Part shown: positions 33,914 to 42,348 of the stretch, piece by piece | Layout of the letters: each line of letters starts with the position of its first letter | Numbering within the stretch: position 1 is the stretch's first letter | Assembly (NCBI RefSeq): GCF_014197435.1 | Contig: NZ_JACIFP010000001.1 | Span: forward strand, 992,001 to 1,056,000 | Direction: 5' to 3' | Length of the DNA stretch: 64,000 bases | DNA from: Gordonia humi | GTDB taxonomy: Bacteria; Actinomycetota; Actinomycetes; Mycobacteriales; Mycobacteriaceae | Notes under the pieces: model-generated | Told to the model about the DNA's origin: nothing | What the model saw: only the letters and a program-made list of their open reading frames with translations | Database searches by the model: none | Position numbers and translations under genes: made by a program

Positions 33914-34828
33914 ATGGGTAAGAAGAGCAAGCGCGGTACTCCGCGCGAGGGCAGCAACCGTGCCGAACGCGTAGCAGCACGGAAGGCGCGGCAGGCGGCG
34001 TCGCTCGCTGCGCCGGTCCGTCCGTTCGAGGGGCTGGCCGCCGAGTGCGACCTGGTCGCCATGCAGACGTTCATCGCGTCGGGCACCGCGCACCTCCCGT
34101 TCGCGCCGGGATTCGATGCGAAGCACCCCGTCGACCTGGCGACGGTTCTGGCCGGGGCCGTGTTCGCGGACGTCCGCACCGACACCGACGGAGTGCGCGG
34201 ATACGCCGCGCTGCAGACCGATCCGCAACCCGAGGACGGTCGCGCGTCGCTGACGTCGGCGATAGCCTGGGCCGCGGCGGGTGCTCCCGGTGACCAGTAC
34301 GACGCCGAGCCCACCGATCTCGCACTGACCGACGTCATCGATCCCGCAGCGTCGATCGAGATCACCGTCCACGAGAACTTCGACTGGTGGTTCGCGGCGG
34401 ACCAGACGCCGGATCCGCAGATCAAGGCGATGCTGGAACGTGCGAACGACACGATACTGCCGACCGCGCGACTGACACCCGCGAGTGGCATCGGCGCGCC
34501 GTGGTGGGTCGACGCGGGCGAGAAGGCGCATCTGCGCTGGGTGCGTCCGGAAGACGAGGACACGCTGCTGAACGCACTGGCCCGCGTTCACGCCGCCGGA
34601 TCGCTGACGCTCGGCGCCGGCTCGCGTTTCGCCGGCGTGTTCCGCACCCACGGACTGCTGGTGCCGGTGTTCGACCTCGACGTCGAAGCCCACCACGCCG
34701 AGTGGAAGGCCGGTCTGGACACCTTCGACGAGGCGCTCATCGAGGCCCTCGCCGACACCTCCGAGCTCACCGGAGCCGAGCGCGGCTCCAAGGCGGGCAT
34801 CATCGCCCGCCAGGTGACCATCCGGTAG
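33914..34828 (+). CDS. DUF5926 family protein
   Basis: 304 residues. A basic N-terminus (MGKKSKRGTPREGSNRAERV) is followed by a conserved globular region starting RPFEGLAAECDLVAMQTFIA. Landmarks include VHENFDWWFAADQTPDPQIK, SGIGAPWWVDAGEKAHLRWV and the C-terminal FRTHGLLVPVFDLDVEAHHAEW. I take it as the actinobacterial DUF5926 family, sometimes mislabelled topoisomerase (recall). No catalytic motif is evident; function unknown. ATG 33914 lies 25 bases after the last palindromic repeat. It converges with the ferritin gene across a 25-base hairpin. Confidence 0.72.
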   Translation: MGKKSKRGTPREGSNRAERVAARKARQAASLAAPVRPFEGLAAECDLVAMQTFIASGTAHLPFAPGFDAKHPVDLATVLAGAVFADVRTDTDGVRGYAALQTDPQPEDGRASLTSAIAWAAAGAPGDQYDAEPTDLALTDVIDPAASIEITVHENFDWWFAADQTPDPQIKAMLERANDTILPTARLTPASGIGAPWWVDAGEKAHLRWVRPEDEDTLLNALARVHAAGSLTLGAGSRFAGVFRTHGLLVPVFDLDVEAHHAEWKAGLDTFDEALIEALADTSELTGAERGSKAGIIARQVTIR

Positions 34829-34844
34829 GAGCGCCGCACCGACG

Positions 34845-34869
34845 GCCGGGTCGAGCGCCGCTCGACCCG
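34845..34869. terminator. GC hairpin between convergent DUF5926 and ferritin genes
   Basis: An 11-bp stem CCGGGTCGAGC/GCTCGACCCGG with a 3-base loop in a 55-base gap, 16 bases after one stop and 15 bases from the other. No T-run follows, so it is a probable bidirectional GC-type terminator rather than a canonical one. Confidence 0.55.
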
Positions 34870-34883
34870 GTCCGGAAAGGCCC

Positions 34884-35429
34884 CTACAGGTTTCCGCCCG
34901 CGGCGGCCGGTTCGGCTGGATCGGTGCCGCCGCCCGCCGCGTTGTTGAGCTCGCGCTCGACGAAGTTCTCCAAGTCGAACAGGTTGCCCTTGGCGCGTTC
35001 GGCGATGGTCTGCAGCGTGGTCATGCTGGCGACCTCCTCGACCTGCTCCTTGAGGAACCACTGCATGAACTGCTCGCCGAGGTAGTCGCCGCTGTCGCGG
35101 GCCGAACTGGCCAGGGCGACGATCTGCTCGGTGACCTGCTTCTCCTGTGCGAGCGCCAGGGCGATCGGCTCCTGGTAGTCGGCAAACTCGGTGATCGGTG
35201 CCTCGGCGGACGGGATCCGGACGTCGATGTCGCGGTCCAGGAAGTACTGGACGATCATCATCGCGTGGTTGCGCTCCTCGACGGCCTGCTCGTAGAAGTG
35301 GCGGGCCATCTGGGGCATGTCGTGGGCGTCGTACCAGACGCCGAGGGCGATGTACTGCTGAGACGCCGAGAACTCGTTGCTGATCTGGTCGTGGAGCAGC
35401 TCTTGAAACTCGCTTCGCGTGTCCGTCAT
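34884..35429 (-). CDS. bfrB: Ferritin
   Basis: 181 residues of a four-helix-bundle ferritin. The ferroxidase residues are visible in LLHDQISNEFSASQQYIALG, HFYEQAVEERNHAMMIV (ExxH) and QFMQWFLKEQVEEVASM (helix C/D Glu/Gln). Like mycobacterial BfrB it lacks the haem-binding Met of true bacterioferritins and has an extended, Gly-rich C-terminus (NNAAGGGTDPAEPAAAGGNL). It stores iron as a mineral in a 24-mer and protects from iron-driven oxidative damage. Start ATG 35429. The LCP gene ends 10 bases upstream, so they may share a transcript. The name follows the M. tuberculosis homologue (recall). Confidence 0.92.
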   Translation of the reverse strand: MTDTRSEFQELLHDQISNEFSASQQYIALGVWYDAHDMPQMARHFYEQAVEERNHAMMIVQYFLDRDIDVRIPSAEAPITEFADYQEPIALALAQEKQVTEQIVALASSARDSGDYLGEQFMQWFLKEQVEEVASMTTLQTIAERAKGNLFDLENFVERELNNAAGGGTDPAEPAAAGGNL

Positions 35430-35438
35430 GGTGAAAGA

Positions 35439-36785
35439 TTAGCCGCCGAGCGGGGAACCGTCCGAACCACTGAGCAGTTCGTCGGGGACCTGCACGCCCT
35501 TGCTGACGTACTCGAAGAACTTCTTCGTGGTGTCCCCGGGGATCAACGAATCGCCGTCGTCGGTGATCTCGTCGCCGTCGGCGGGCACCGTCGTCGTGAT
35601 CGGATCGCGCAACTTGTAGGCCAGCCACGCCAGATTCCACAAGTGGTCTCCGTCGGCGACGGTGACCGCGTCCACTGCGCCGTTTGCGAACGGAACCAGC
35701 TTGAACGGGTTCAGCAGCACTCCGGGGCTCGTGGCCTTCGCCATCAGCGCCGACATGAACTTCCGCTGGTTCACGACACGTTCGAGATCGGCGTTCGGGA
35801 AGGCTCGGGTGCGGACCAGGCCGAGGGCCTGCGCCCCGTTCAGCGTCTGGCAGCCCTTCTTCAGATTCAGCCCGGCCTTCGGGTCGTGCAGCGCGCGGTT
35901 CAGACACATGTCGACGCCGCCGACCGCGTCGACCACCTTGTCGAATCCGCCGAAGCCGATCTCGATGTAATGATCGATATGGACGCCGGAGAACTGCTCG
36001 ATGGTCTGCACCAGCAGTTGCGGGCCGCCGGTGTTGAACGCCGAATTGACCTTGTGGCTGCCTTGACCGGGAATCGGGAGGTACAGATCGCGCGGGACAC
36101 TGATCAGCATCGGCTTCCCCGATGTCGGCAGGTGCGCCAGCATGATCGTATCGGTGCGTGCACCGTCGCTGTCGCCGGTCGCGAGCTTGTCCTTGTCCTG
36201 CTGACTCAGCCCCTCACGAGAGTCGGTGCCCACGACGAGCCACGTGGTGCCCGGTGTGTCGCCGATGCGTCCGGCGTAATCGGCGAGCGCATCGACCCGG
36301 TGCAGTTTGGAGTCGAAATAGAACAGCAGTCCGACGGGGGTGAGGACCAGCAGCAGCAGAATCACGAGCAGGATCCGTCCGATCCGCCGCGGACGCCGCC
36401 GACGTCCCGCTTTCGACGCGGGCGGGGGCGTCGGACGCTTCGGCGGAACCGGTCCCGGTGCGGGACGCCCGCGCGGTCGATTCGGCGGTGCGGGCGGTGG
36501 CCCGGACGGACGCCGCCGATCCTGCGGCGGGACCGGCTGCGGCTCCTGCCGCGGCGCGTAGCCGGGGCGGCCGCCCTGCGGCGACGACTGTCCCGGGGTC
36601 TGCGACCACGCCAACGGCGGCCGGTACGACTGATCACCGGGATCGCGGGAAGTCGGTCCGCCCGACTGCCGAGGCGGCTGACGCCGGGGATCGCGTGGCG
36701 CCTCGCCGCGGTGTTCACGTGGCGGCTCGCCGCCCGGACGACGCGGCGGGCGCCGCATCATCGGCGGCTCGGGCTGGTCGTTCAT
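35439..36785 (-). CDS. LytR-CpsA-Psr (LCP) family cell-wall ligase
   Basis: 448 residues. The cytosolic N-terminus is long and Pro/Arg-rich (about 1-130), followed by a single TM helix (RILLVILLLLVLTPVGLLFYF) and an extracellular LCP domain. LCP hallmarks: TTWLVVGTDSREGL, DGARTDTIMLAHLPTSG, MLISVPRDLYLPIPGQGSHKVNSAF with catalytic-site Arg/Asp, and IEIGFGGFDKVVDAVGGVDM. In mycolata LCP ligases attach arabinogalactan to peptidoglycan, so this works with the Emb enzymes at 51-61 kb. ATG 36785 chosen over GTG 36794. Located between ferritin and serS as its M. tuberculosis counterpart (Rv3840, recall) lies near bfrB. Confidence 0.88.
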   Translation of the reverse strand: MNDQPEPPMMRRPPRRPGGEPPREHRGEAPRDPRRQPPRQSGGPTSRDPGDQSYRPPLAWSQTPGQSSPQGGRPGYAPRQEPQPVPPQDRRRPSGPPPAPPNRPRGRPAPGPVPPKRPTPPPASKAGRRRRPRRIGRILLVILLLLVLTPVGLLFYFDSKLHRVDALADYAGRIGDTPGTTWLVVGTDSREGLSQQDKDKLATGDSDGARTDTIMLAHLPTSGKPMLISVPRDLYLPIPGQGSHKVNSAFNTGGPQLLVQTIEQFSGVHIDHYIEIGFGGFDKVVDAVGGVDMCLNRALHDPKAGLNLKKGCQTLNGAQALGLVRTRAFPNADLERVVNQRKFMSALMAKATSPGVLLNPFKLVPFANGAVDAVTVADGDHLWNLAWLAYKLRDPITTTVPADGDEITDDGDSLIPGDTTKKFFEYVSKGVQVPDELLSGSDGSPLGG

Positions 36786-36824
36786 CCCGGCCACCTTACT
36801 TTCGGTACCTGAAAGGGAGCTGGG

Positions 36825-38081
36825 TCAGCGCGGAGTCAGGACGTCCACGCCGACGAAACGCGCCAGCTCCTCGGGCAGCTTCACGGTGCCGTCGGCCTGC
36901 TGGTGATTCTCCAGGATCGCCACCAGCCACCGCGTGGTCGCGAGCGTGCCGTTGAGTGTGGCGGCCGTCTGCGCCTTGCCGTTCTCATCGCGGTAGCGCA
37001 CCTGCAGACGCCGAGCCTGGAACGTGGTGCAGTTCGACGTCGACGTCAGCTCGCGGTAGGCGTTCTGCGTCGGAACCCAGGCCTCGCAGTCGAACTTGCG
37101 CGCCGCCGAGCTTCCGAGATCGCCGCCTGCGACGTCGATCACCCGGTAGGGCACGTCGATCGCCGCGAGCATGTCCTTCTCCCAACCCAGGATCTTCTGG
37201 TGCTCGGCCTCGGCGTCCTCGGGCCTGCAGTAGATGAAGCCCTCCACCTTGTCGAACTGGTGGACGCGGATGATGCCGCGCGTGTCCTTGCCGTACGAGC
37301 CCGCCTCCCGTCGGAAGCAGGTCGACCAGCCCGCGTACCGCTTCGGGCCGTCCGACAGGTCCAGGATCTCGTCGGCGTGATATCCGGCCAGCGGAACCTC
37401 CGACGTGCCGACGAGATACATGTCGTCTGCCTCGAGGCGATAGACCTCGTCGGCGTGCGCACCGAGGAAACCGGTGCCCTGCATCACCTCCGGGCGCACC
37501 AGCACCGGCGGGATCATCAGGGTGAAACCGTTCGCGGTGGCCTTCGCCGCCGCCATGTTGAGCAGCGCGAGCTGCAACTGGGCGCCCAGGCCCGTCAGGA
37601 AGTAGAAACGCGAACCGGACACCTTGGCCCCACGCTCCATGTCGATCAAGCCGAGGTGCTCGCCGATCTCCAGGTGGTCCTTCGGATTCTCGATCTCGCG
37701 CGGGGTGCCGACGTGCTCGAGAACGACGTAGTCGTCCTCACCGCCCGACGGGGTCTCGGCCGAGACGATGTTCGAGATCGCCCGCTGGCACGAGGCGGCG
37801 GTCTCCTCCGCCTCCTTCTGGCGGGCGACGGCGGCCTTGACCTGATCGGCGAGATCCTTGCCGCGGGTCAGAAGAGCGGTCTTCTCGTCGCCGGAAGCCT
37901 TCCCGACCTGCTTGCCGAGCGCCTTCTGCTCGGTGCGGAGGCTGTCGGCGTCGGCGATCGCGGCGCGGCGATCGGCGTCCGCCTGCAGCAGCCGGTCGAC
38001 GAACTCGGGGTCTTCGCCCCGGGTGCGCTGCGAGGCGCGGACGAGGTCGGGATCTTCGCGCAGGAGCTTCAGGTCGATCAC
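36825..38081 (-). CDS. serS: Seryl-tRNA synthetase
   Basis: 418 residues; charges tRNA-Ser with serine. The N-terminal ~110 form the tRNA-binding coiled coil ([37 protein letters not shown]). Class II catalytic motifs follow: [16 protein letters not shown], motif 2 [20 protein letters not shown] with VHQFDKVE, and motif 3 [20 protein letters not shown]. Start set at GTG 38081, giving [18 protein letters not shown], the standard SerRS beginning; the open frame runs further upstream but without conservation. Divergent from the septum-formation gene. Confidence 0.97.
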   Translation of the reverse strand: MIDLKLLREDPDLVRASQRTRGEDPEFVDRLLQADADRRAAIADADSLRTEQKALGKQVGKASGDEKTALLTRGKDLADQVKAAVARQKEAEETAASCQRAISNIVSAETPSGGEDDYVVLEHVGTPREIENPKDHLEIGEHLGLIDMERGAKVSGSRFYFLTGLGAQLQLALLNMAAAKATANGFTLMIPPVLVRPEVMQGTGFLGAHADEVYRLEADDMYLVGTSEVPLAGYHADEILDLSDGPKRYAGWSTCFRREAGSYGKDTRGIIRVHQFDKVEGFIYCRPEDAEAEHQKILGWEKDMLAAIDVPYRVIDVAGGDLGSSAARKFDCEAWVPTQNAYRELTSTSNCTTFQARRLQVRYRDENGKAQTAATLNGTLATTRWLVAILENHQQADGTVKLPEELARFVGVDVLTPR

Positions 38082-38156
38082 ACGAAGAACCCTACCTGGG
38101 CGTGTCCGCGCGTCGTGCGACGACATCGATCCGACCGACCAGGCATGATGGATGCG

Positions 38157-39509
38157 ATGACTTCCGACAACGACCATCGGGGCGACGGCGACGAGCCGTC
38201 GTTCGATGATGATGCCCAGGCGGCGTCATACGCCACCGGCGATGACGTTGCAGCGGACGCCGACCAGTTCACCGACGTCGACCCCGCGGCCGCCACCGCC
38301 GCGCTGCCGTACACCGACGCCGAATACGACGACGATGACGCGGACGACTTCTATCCGGACGAGTTCGACCAGGACGAGTTCGACCAGGACGAGTTCGACC
38401 AGGACGAGTTCGACCAGGACGAGGACGAGCCGGGGGACGGGGAGCGCGATCGTCACGGGGGCCCGCGTCATCCGCTGCGCCTGGTGCTGCTGACGGTGCT
38501 GATCGGCGCCGTCGCCGCGGGCGGTGTGTTGTGGGCACGAGACGGCTTCGTCGACCACAACGGTGTCGCGACGACGGTGATCGGTGAGGGGAACGCACCG
38601 GTGGAGAACGACTTCACACGATCGCAGCCCGGCGACTGCCTGCAGTGGAATGTCGCGCAGGCGTCCGAGCCCGCGCTGATCGACTGCGCGGAGCCCCACC
38701 GCTTCGAAGTCGCGGGGGCCCTCGACACCGACACGTTCCCGACCTCCGAGTTCGCCTCGAACGCGCCGTGGCCCGGGCCTGAACGTTTCGCCGCCGTGCG
38801 CGACGAGAACTGTCCCGCCATCGTCGGACGCTATCTGGCGGGCGGACTCGACCCGCAGGGCCGCTTCTCCACGGGTCTCATGTTCCCGTCCAAGGTCCAA
38901 TGGGAGCGCGGCGCCCGCGTACTGCAGTGCGGTATCGAGCAACCGGGCGCCGGTGGTGTCCAAGAGGAGTTCACCGGCAAGGTCGCCGACATCGACCAGT
39001 CGTTCAGCTGGCCCGCCGGCACCTGTATCGGCATCGACAAGGACACCCGCAAACCCGCGGGCGAGGTGGTCGACTGCAGCGAGCCGCACGCCTTCCAGAC
39101 CACCGGCGACATCGACCTGTCCCAGCGGTTCGGCGCCCGGAACTCAGGTAAGCCCTGGCCGAGCGCCCGCGAGCAGAACGACTACCTGTCGACGATCTGT
39201 CCGACGCAGACCAACAGGTTCTTCGGCAGCGCCGCGAAGTTCGACGAGACCACGCTCAACGTGCAGTGGTCGGTGATCTCCGAGGTCAGCTGGCTCACCG
39301 GAAGCCGTCGTGTGGTCTGCTACGTCGCGCTGCCCAGTCGCGGCGGTTTCGCGACGCTCGTCGGCGACGCGCGCGAACAGGTCCTGATCGACGGCCGCGT
39401 TCCGGCGCCCGTCGACCAGGGGCCGCCGGGTCGCTCCACCGGAACAGCGGTACCGCTGCCGCCCGGCTACACCCCCGATGACAGGGAGCTGCCCGCCCCT
39501 GCGGGATAG
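38157..39509 (+). CDS. Septum-formation family membrane protein
   Basis: 450 residues. A highly acidic cytosolic N-terminus (about 1-95) contains four tandem FDQDE units. One TM helix follows ([19 protein letters not shown]), then an extracytoplasmic region with two Septum_form-like repeats, each with Cys pairs around a His/Cys-rich start ([16 protein letters not shown]...[11 protein letters not shown] and [12 protein letters not shown]...[11 protein letters not shown]). Size and layout match M. tuberculosis Rv3835 (recall), next to serS there too. Start at ATG 38157; ATG 38145 and 38148 are in frame and possible. Its stop overlaps a possible GTG start of the metallopeptidase gene. Confidence 0.83.
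   Translation: MTSDNDHRGDGDEPSFDDDAQAASYATGDDVAADADQFTDVDPAAATAALPYTDAEYDDDDADDFYPDEFDQDEFDQDEFDQDEFDQDEDEPGDGERDRHGGPRHPLRLVLLTVLIGAVAAGGVLWARDGFVDHNGVATTVIGEGNAPVENDFTRSQPGDCLQWNVAQASEPALIDCAEPHRFEVAGALDTDTFPTSEFASNAPWPGPERFAAVRDENCPAIVGRYLAGGLDPQGRFSTGLMFPSKVQWERGARVLQCGIEQPGAGGVQEEFTGKVADIDQSFSWPAGTCIGIDKDTRKPAGEVVDCSEPHAFQTTGDIDLSQRFGARNSGKPWPSAREQNDYLSTICPTQTNRFFGSAAKFDETTLNVQWSVISEVSWLTGSRRVVCYVALPSRGGFATLVGDAREQVLIDGRVPAPVDQGPPGRSTGTAVPLPPGYTPDDRELPAPAG
38361..38420 (+). repeat. Four perfect tandem 15-bp coding repeats
   Basis: gagttcgaccaggac repeated four times without a mismatch, encoding (EFDQD)4 in the acidic N-terminus of the septum-formation protein. The in-frame unit means copy-number slips would change length by 5 residues without loss of frame. 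Confidence 0.95.
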
Positions 39510-39517
39510 TGTCTTCT

Positions 39518-39868
39518 ATGCCCGTATCGATGTCTAAGCGACGTTTCGAGGAACTCGTCGGCGACGCCCTCGACCTGCTGCCGTCCGAATTGACCGACGC
39601 CATGTCGAATGTGGTGATCCTGGTGAACGACCGGGACCCGGACAACCCGAATCTGCTCGGGCTCTACACCGGTGTGTCGCTGACGCGGCGCACCAACGAA
39701 TACTCGGGATACCTGCCGGACACCATCCAGATCTTCCGTGAACCGCTCATGGCGATGTGCTCGACGGAGGAACAACTGCGCCGAGAGGTGGCGGTCACCG
39801 TCCTGCACGAGGTGGGCCACCATTTCGGCATCGACGACCAGTGGCTGCACGACAACGGTTGGGGTTGA
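39518..39868 (+). CDS. Zincin-like metallopeptidase family protein
   Basis: A 116-residue small zincin with the zinc-binding motif HEVGHHFGID near the C-terminus (HExxHxxGxxD), giving three zinc ligands plus catalytic Glu. The N-terminal part (RRFEELVGDALDLLPSELTD) and LLGLYTGVSLTRRTNEYSGYLPDTIQIFRE are typical of the actinobacterial metallopeptidase family I recall as Rv3836. Substrate unknown. Start ATG 39518 chosen; GTG 39509 (overlapping the previous stop) and ATG 39530 are alternatives. Likely in an operon with the septum-formation gene. Confidence 0.87.
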   Translation: MPVSMSKRRFEELVGDALDLLPSELTDAMSNVVILVNDRDPDNPNLLGLYTGVSLTRRTNEYSGYLPDTIQIFREPLMAMCSTEEQLRREVAVTVLHEVGHHFGIDDQWLHDNGWG

Positions 39869-39973
39869 GGCGGGCACGGCCCGTCAAGCGGCATCGCACA
39901 CGGGGTCGGGCCCGCGGTGTCGGGTCAGACCCGCGCGGCGGCACCGCTCCGATGGCGACCACGCATACCGACC

Positions 39974-40546
39974 TCACCCGAGTGCGGCGATCTCCCGTGC
40001 GACGTTGTCCCGCGCCGCGGCCTCCCACAGTTCGTGGCCCTGCGGTGACTGGAACAGTCGGTCACGCGTCAGGAACTCGGCGAGCAGGGCTCGGCGCGCC
40101 GGACCGAACACCTCCGACGGCACGGCTCGATACTCCTCCCGAACATCGGCGACGTACTCGTCGTAGCGGTCCGGGGACGAGCCGAGCACCGCGAGATCGG
40201 CGTCCGACAGGGCGATTCCATTCCGATCGTCGCCCGCCGCGGCATGCGTCTGCGTCAGTTCGACGAGACGAGCGACCTCGTCGCGATCGGTGTCGTCGGC
40301 GAGGAGTCGTCGCGCCAGATCGGCCGAGGCGGCCTCATTGTCGGGACTGAGCGGCTTGTACACGGCGTCGTGGAACCAAGCGGCCAACACCACCGGGCGT
40401 TCGGCGAATTCCAGTCCGCCGTCGCGCAGTCTCTGCAGGGAGTCGAGCACCTCGGACAGGTGACGCTGACTGTGGTGGCGCCGATGCGGCTCGTTCCACC
40501 GCGGCGCCAGATCCGCGGCGACCTCGTTCGGGATCGTCATGTCCAT
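39974..40546 (-). CDS. HD-domain predicted metal-dependent phosphohydrolase
   Basis: A 190-residue protein with an HD-type metal site: RRHHSQRHLSEVLDSLQRL (first His), AAWFHDAVYKPLSPDNEAAS (HD) and a later Asp in SDADLAVLGSSPDRYDEY. Proteins of this small group are predicted metal-dependent phosphohydrolases, related in sequence to the N-terminal half of GTP pyrophosphokinase-like HD proteins, but lacking the synthetase. Substrate unknown. Start ATG 40546 or 40540. Convergent with the metallopeptidase gene, with about 105 bases between them holding nothing notable. Confidence 0.83.
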   Translation of the reverse strand: MDMTIPNEVAADLAPRWNEPHRRHHSQRHLSEVLDSLQRLRDGGLEFAERPVVLAAWFHDAVYKPLSPDNEAASADLARRLLADDTDRDEVARLVELTQTHAAAGDDRNGIALSDADLAVLGSSPDRYDEYVADVREEYRAVPSEVFGPARRALLAEFLTRDRLFQSPQGHELWEAAARDNVAREIAALG

Positions 40547-40909
40547 GCGGGGGAGGGTAACGGGTGTGCCCGGGGCGGTCGTTCACTGAGCCGATCCCGA
40601 GCGCGAGGCCGTACCGTGCGACGTCGGCGCGGAGGACGCGGAACGTCTCGAGTCCAGTCCAACAGCTGCTCGACGGCAGCACATCGGGCTACCTCGATTC
40701 GGTCGGTGCACGCTTTGTGGACACGATCGATGTTGCTCTGTGCCGACGAACTCTCCGGAGCCGGGGTGGTCCGCGTGCGGGACATAGTGTTGCCGCATGG
40801 GGAATCTCGACAGTTCTCGCATGTGCGGCGACTCGACGCGTTCGCGTGCCGACCGGAGCATGACGTACGGAACTCTGCCTGCGACGCCGCCGATCGCCGG
40901 TGTCGCGCC
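40547..40909. other. 363-base gap with no supported gene
   Basis: Between the divergent HD-domain and CLC genes. Short open frames exist on both strands, but none has the codon pattern or family features of a real gene. I see no tRNA, strong hairpin or repeat. Part may be 5' leader or an unrecognised degraded gene. Confidence 0.5.
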
Positions 40910-42226
40910 GTGAGCGGGACTCGGACACGGTCGCAGCCCGACCCCATGCGCGGCATGCTCCGGCTGGGCGTCGCCGCGATCCTCGCCGGAATCGGCATCG
41001 GCTTCGTAGGCGGCGGGTTCCGGTGGTGCCTCGACGGGGCGAACGACCTGCGGGGCGACCTCCTCGACTGGGCGAGCCGACTGCCGGGGCCGGGGTGGCT
41101 GATTCCCGTCGTCGTGACCGCTGCCGGAGCCGGTGTCGGCACGCTCATCGTGCGGTTCGTCCCGCTGGCGTCGGGCAGCGGTGTGCAACAGGTGGAGGCC
41201 GTCGCGCACGGCCTCGACGATCCGCCGCCGCTGCGCGTGGTGCCTGCGAAGTTCGTCGGCGGACTGCTCGCCCTGGGCGCGGGTCTGACCTTGGGCCGCG
41301 AAGGACCGACGGTGCACATGGGTGCGGCGATCGGCGCGTGGGTCGGTCGTGTGCTGCGCGTAGACCCCGACGATGTGCGGCTGCTGACCACGTCGCTCGC
41401 CGGCGCGGGACTCGGTGTCGCGTTCAACGCGCCCGTCGGCGGCGGTCTGTTCGCACTCGAGGAGGTAGCCAGATCGTTCCGGATCCGGCTGCTGTTGGCG
41501 ACGATGCTCGGCGTCGGAGTCGCCGTCGGATGCGCTCGGATCATCATCGGCGATTCACCAGACTTCTCGGTGGGGGACGTCGCGGCCCCGTCGGTGGTGA
41601 TCCTGCCGATCTTCCTCGTGTTCGGTGCGGTGACCGGGCTCATCGGGGTCGTCTACAACCGGCTGATCCTCACTCTGTTCGACGGGGTGAAGCGTTTCGG
41701 ATCGGTCCCGCCCGAGATCAGAGCCGCGCTGATCGGCGCGGTGGTCGGCGGGCTGCTCGCCGTCGACGCGGACGCGGCCGGCGGGGGCGACACACTGTCG
41801 CAGAACCTCCTCGACGGCGCGCACATCGCCCTGCCGACCATCGCGATCCTGCTCGTCGTCCGATTCGTCGTCGGACCGCTGTCGTACGCAACGGGCACGC
41901 CGGGTGGTCTGTTCGCTCCGCTCCTGGCCGTCGGAGCGCTGTGGGGCGTGCTGTTCGCGGCGCTGGTGAATCTCGCCGTCCCCGCGGGTTATGACGACTG
42001 GACCGTCGCGCTGATCGTCGTCGGCATGGCGGCGTTCTTCGCGGCGGTGGTTCGCGCCCCGATCACCGGGATCGTCCTGGTCATGGAGCTCACCGCCGTC
42101 ACGACTGTCACGGTTCCGATGTTGATCGCCACGGCTGCAGCGGTAGCGGTGGCGAACGCCGCCGGGTCGCCGCCGATCTACGACTCCCTGCGCCGGAGAA
42201 TGCTCGCCGGACGGTCGACATCGTGA
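40910..42226 (+). CDS. CLC-family chloride channel / Cl-/H+ antiporter
   Basis: About 438 residues of a CLC protein. Its selectivity-filter segments are GSGVQQVEAVAHG (family GSGIPE/Q), GREGPTVHMGAAIGAW with the gating Glu131, and GTPGGLFAPLLAVGAL (GxFxP). Around 16-18 membrane helices are predicted, starting AILAGIGIGFVGGGFRWCLD. It exchanges chloride for protons in acid or osmotic stress; whether it is a channel or antiporter depends on the proton Glu, which I cannot place with confidence. GTG 40910 is used as start; ATG 40946 is the alternative and would leave an equally complete transport domain. Confidence 0.88.
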   Translation: MSGTRTRSQPDPMRGMLRLGVAAILAGIGIGFVGGGFRWCLDGANDLRGDLLDWASRLPGPGWLIPVVVTAAGAGVGTLIVRFVPLASGSGVQQVEAVAHGLDDPPPLRVVPAKFVGGLLALGAGLTLGREGPTVHMGAAIGAWVGRVLRVDPDDVRLLTTSLAGAGLGVAFNAPVGGGLFALEEVARSFRIRLLLATMLGVGVAVGCARIIIGDSPDFSVGDVAAPSVVILPIFLVFGAVTGLIGVVYNRLILTLFDGVKRFGSVPPEIRAALIGAVVGGLLAVDADAAGGGDTLSQNLLDGAHIALPTIAILLVVRFVVGPLSYATGTPGGLFAPLLAVGALWGVLFAALVNLAVPAGYDDWTVALIVVGMAAFFAAVVRAPITGIVLVMELTAVTTVTVPMLIATAAAVAVANAAGSPPIYDSLRRRMLAGRSTS

Positions 42227-42348
42227 CGAGATCGTCGTTTCGAGTTGCGGCTGTCGTCCGAATCGAGTAACGGTTTTCGGTCGACTATGCTGCTGCGAGT
42301 GTTGAGTATGGCCGACGTCGATTCGCGATCCCGACGCACAGGTGTGCG

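Noticed and set aside
36786..38156. tRNA gene near serS
   Set aside because: Flanking gaps of serS are too short and show no cloverleaf or TTCGA box in context.
38361..38420. CRISPR-like array
   Set aside because: Units are contiguous 15-mers without spacers and translate in frame within a conserved gene.
40564..40863. Short plus-strand frame between HD and CLC genes
   Set aside because: 99 codons with atypical amino-acid makeup, no ribosome site and no family resemblance.
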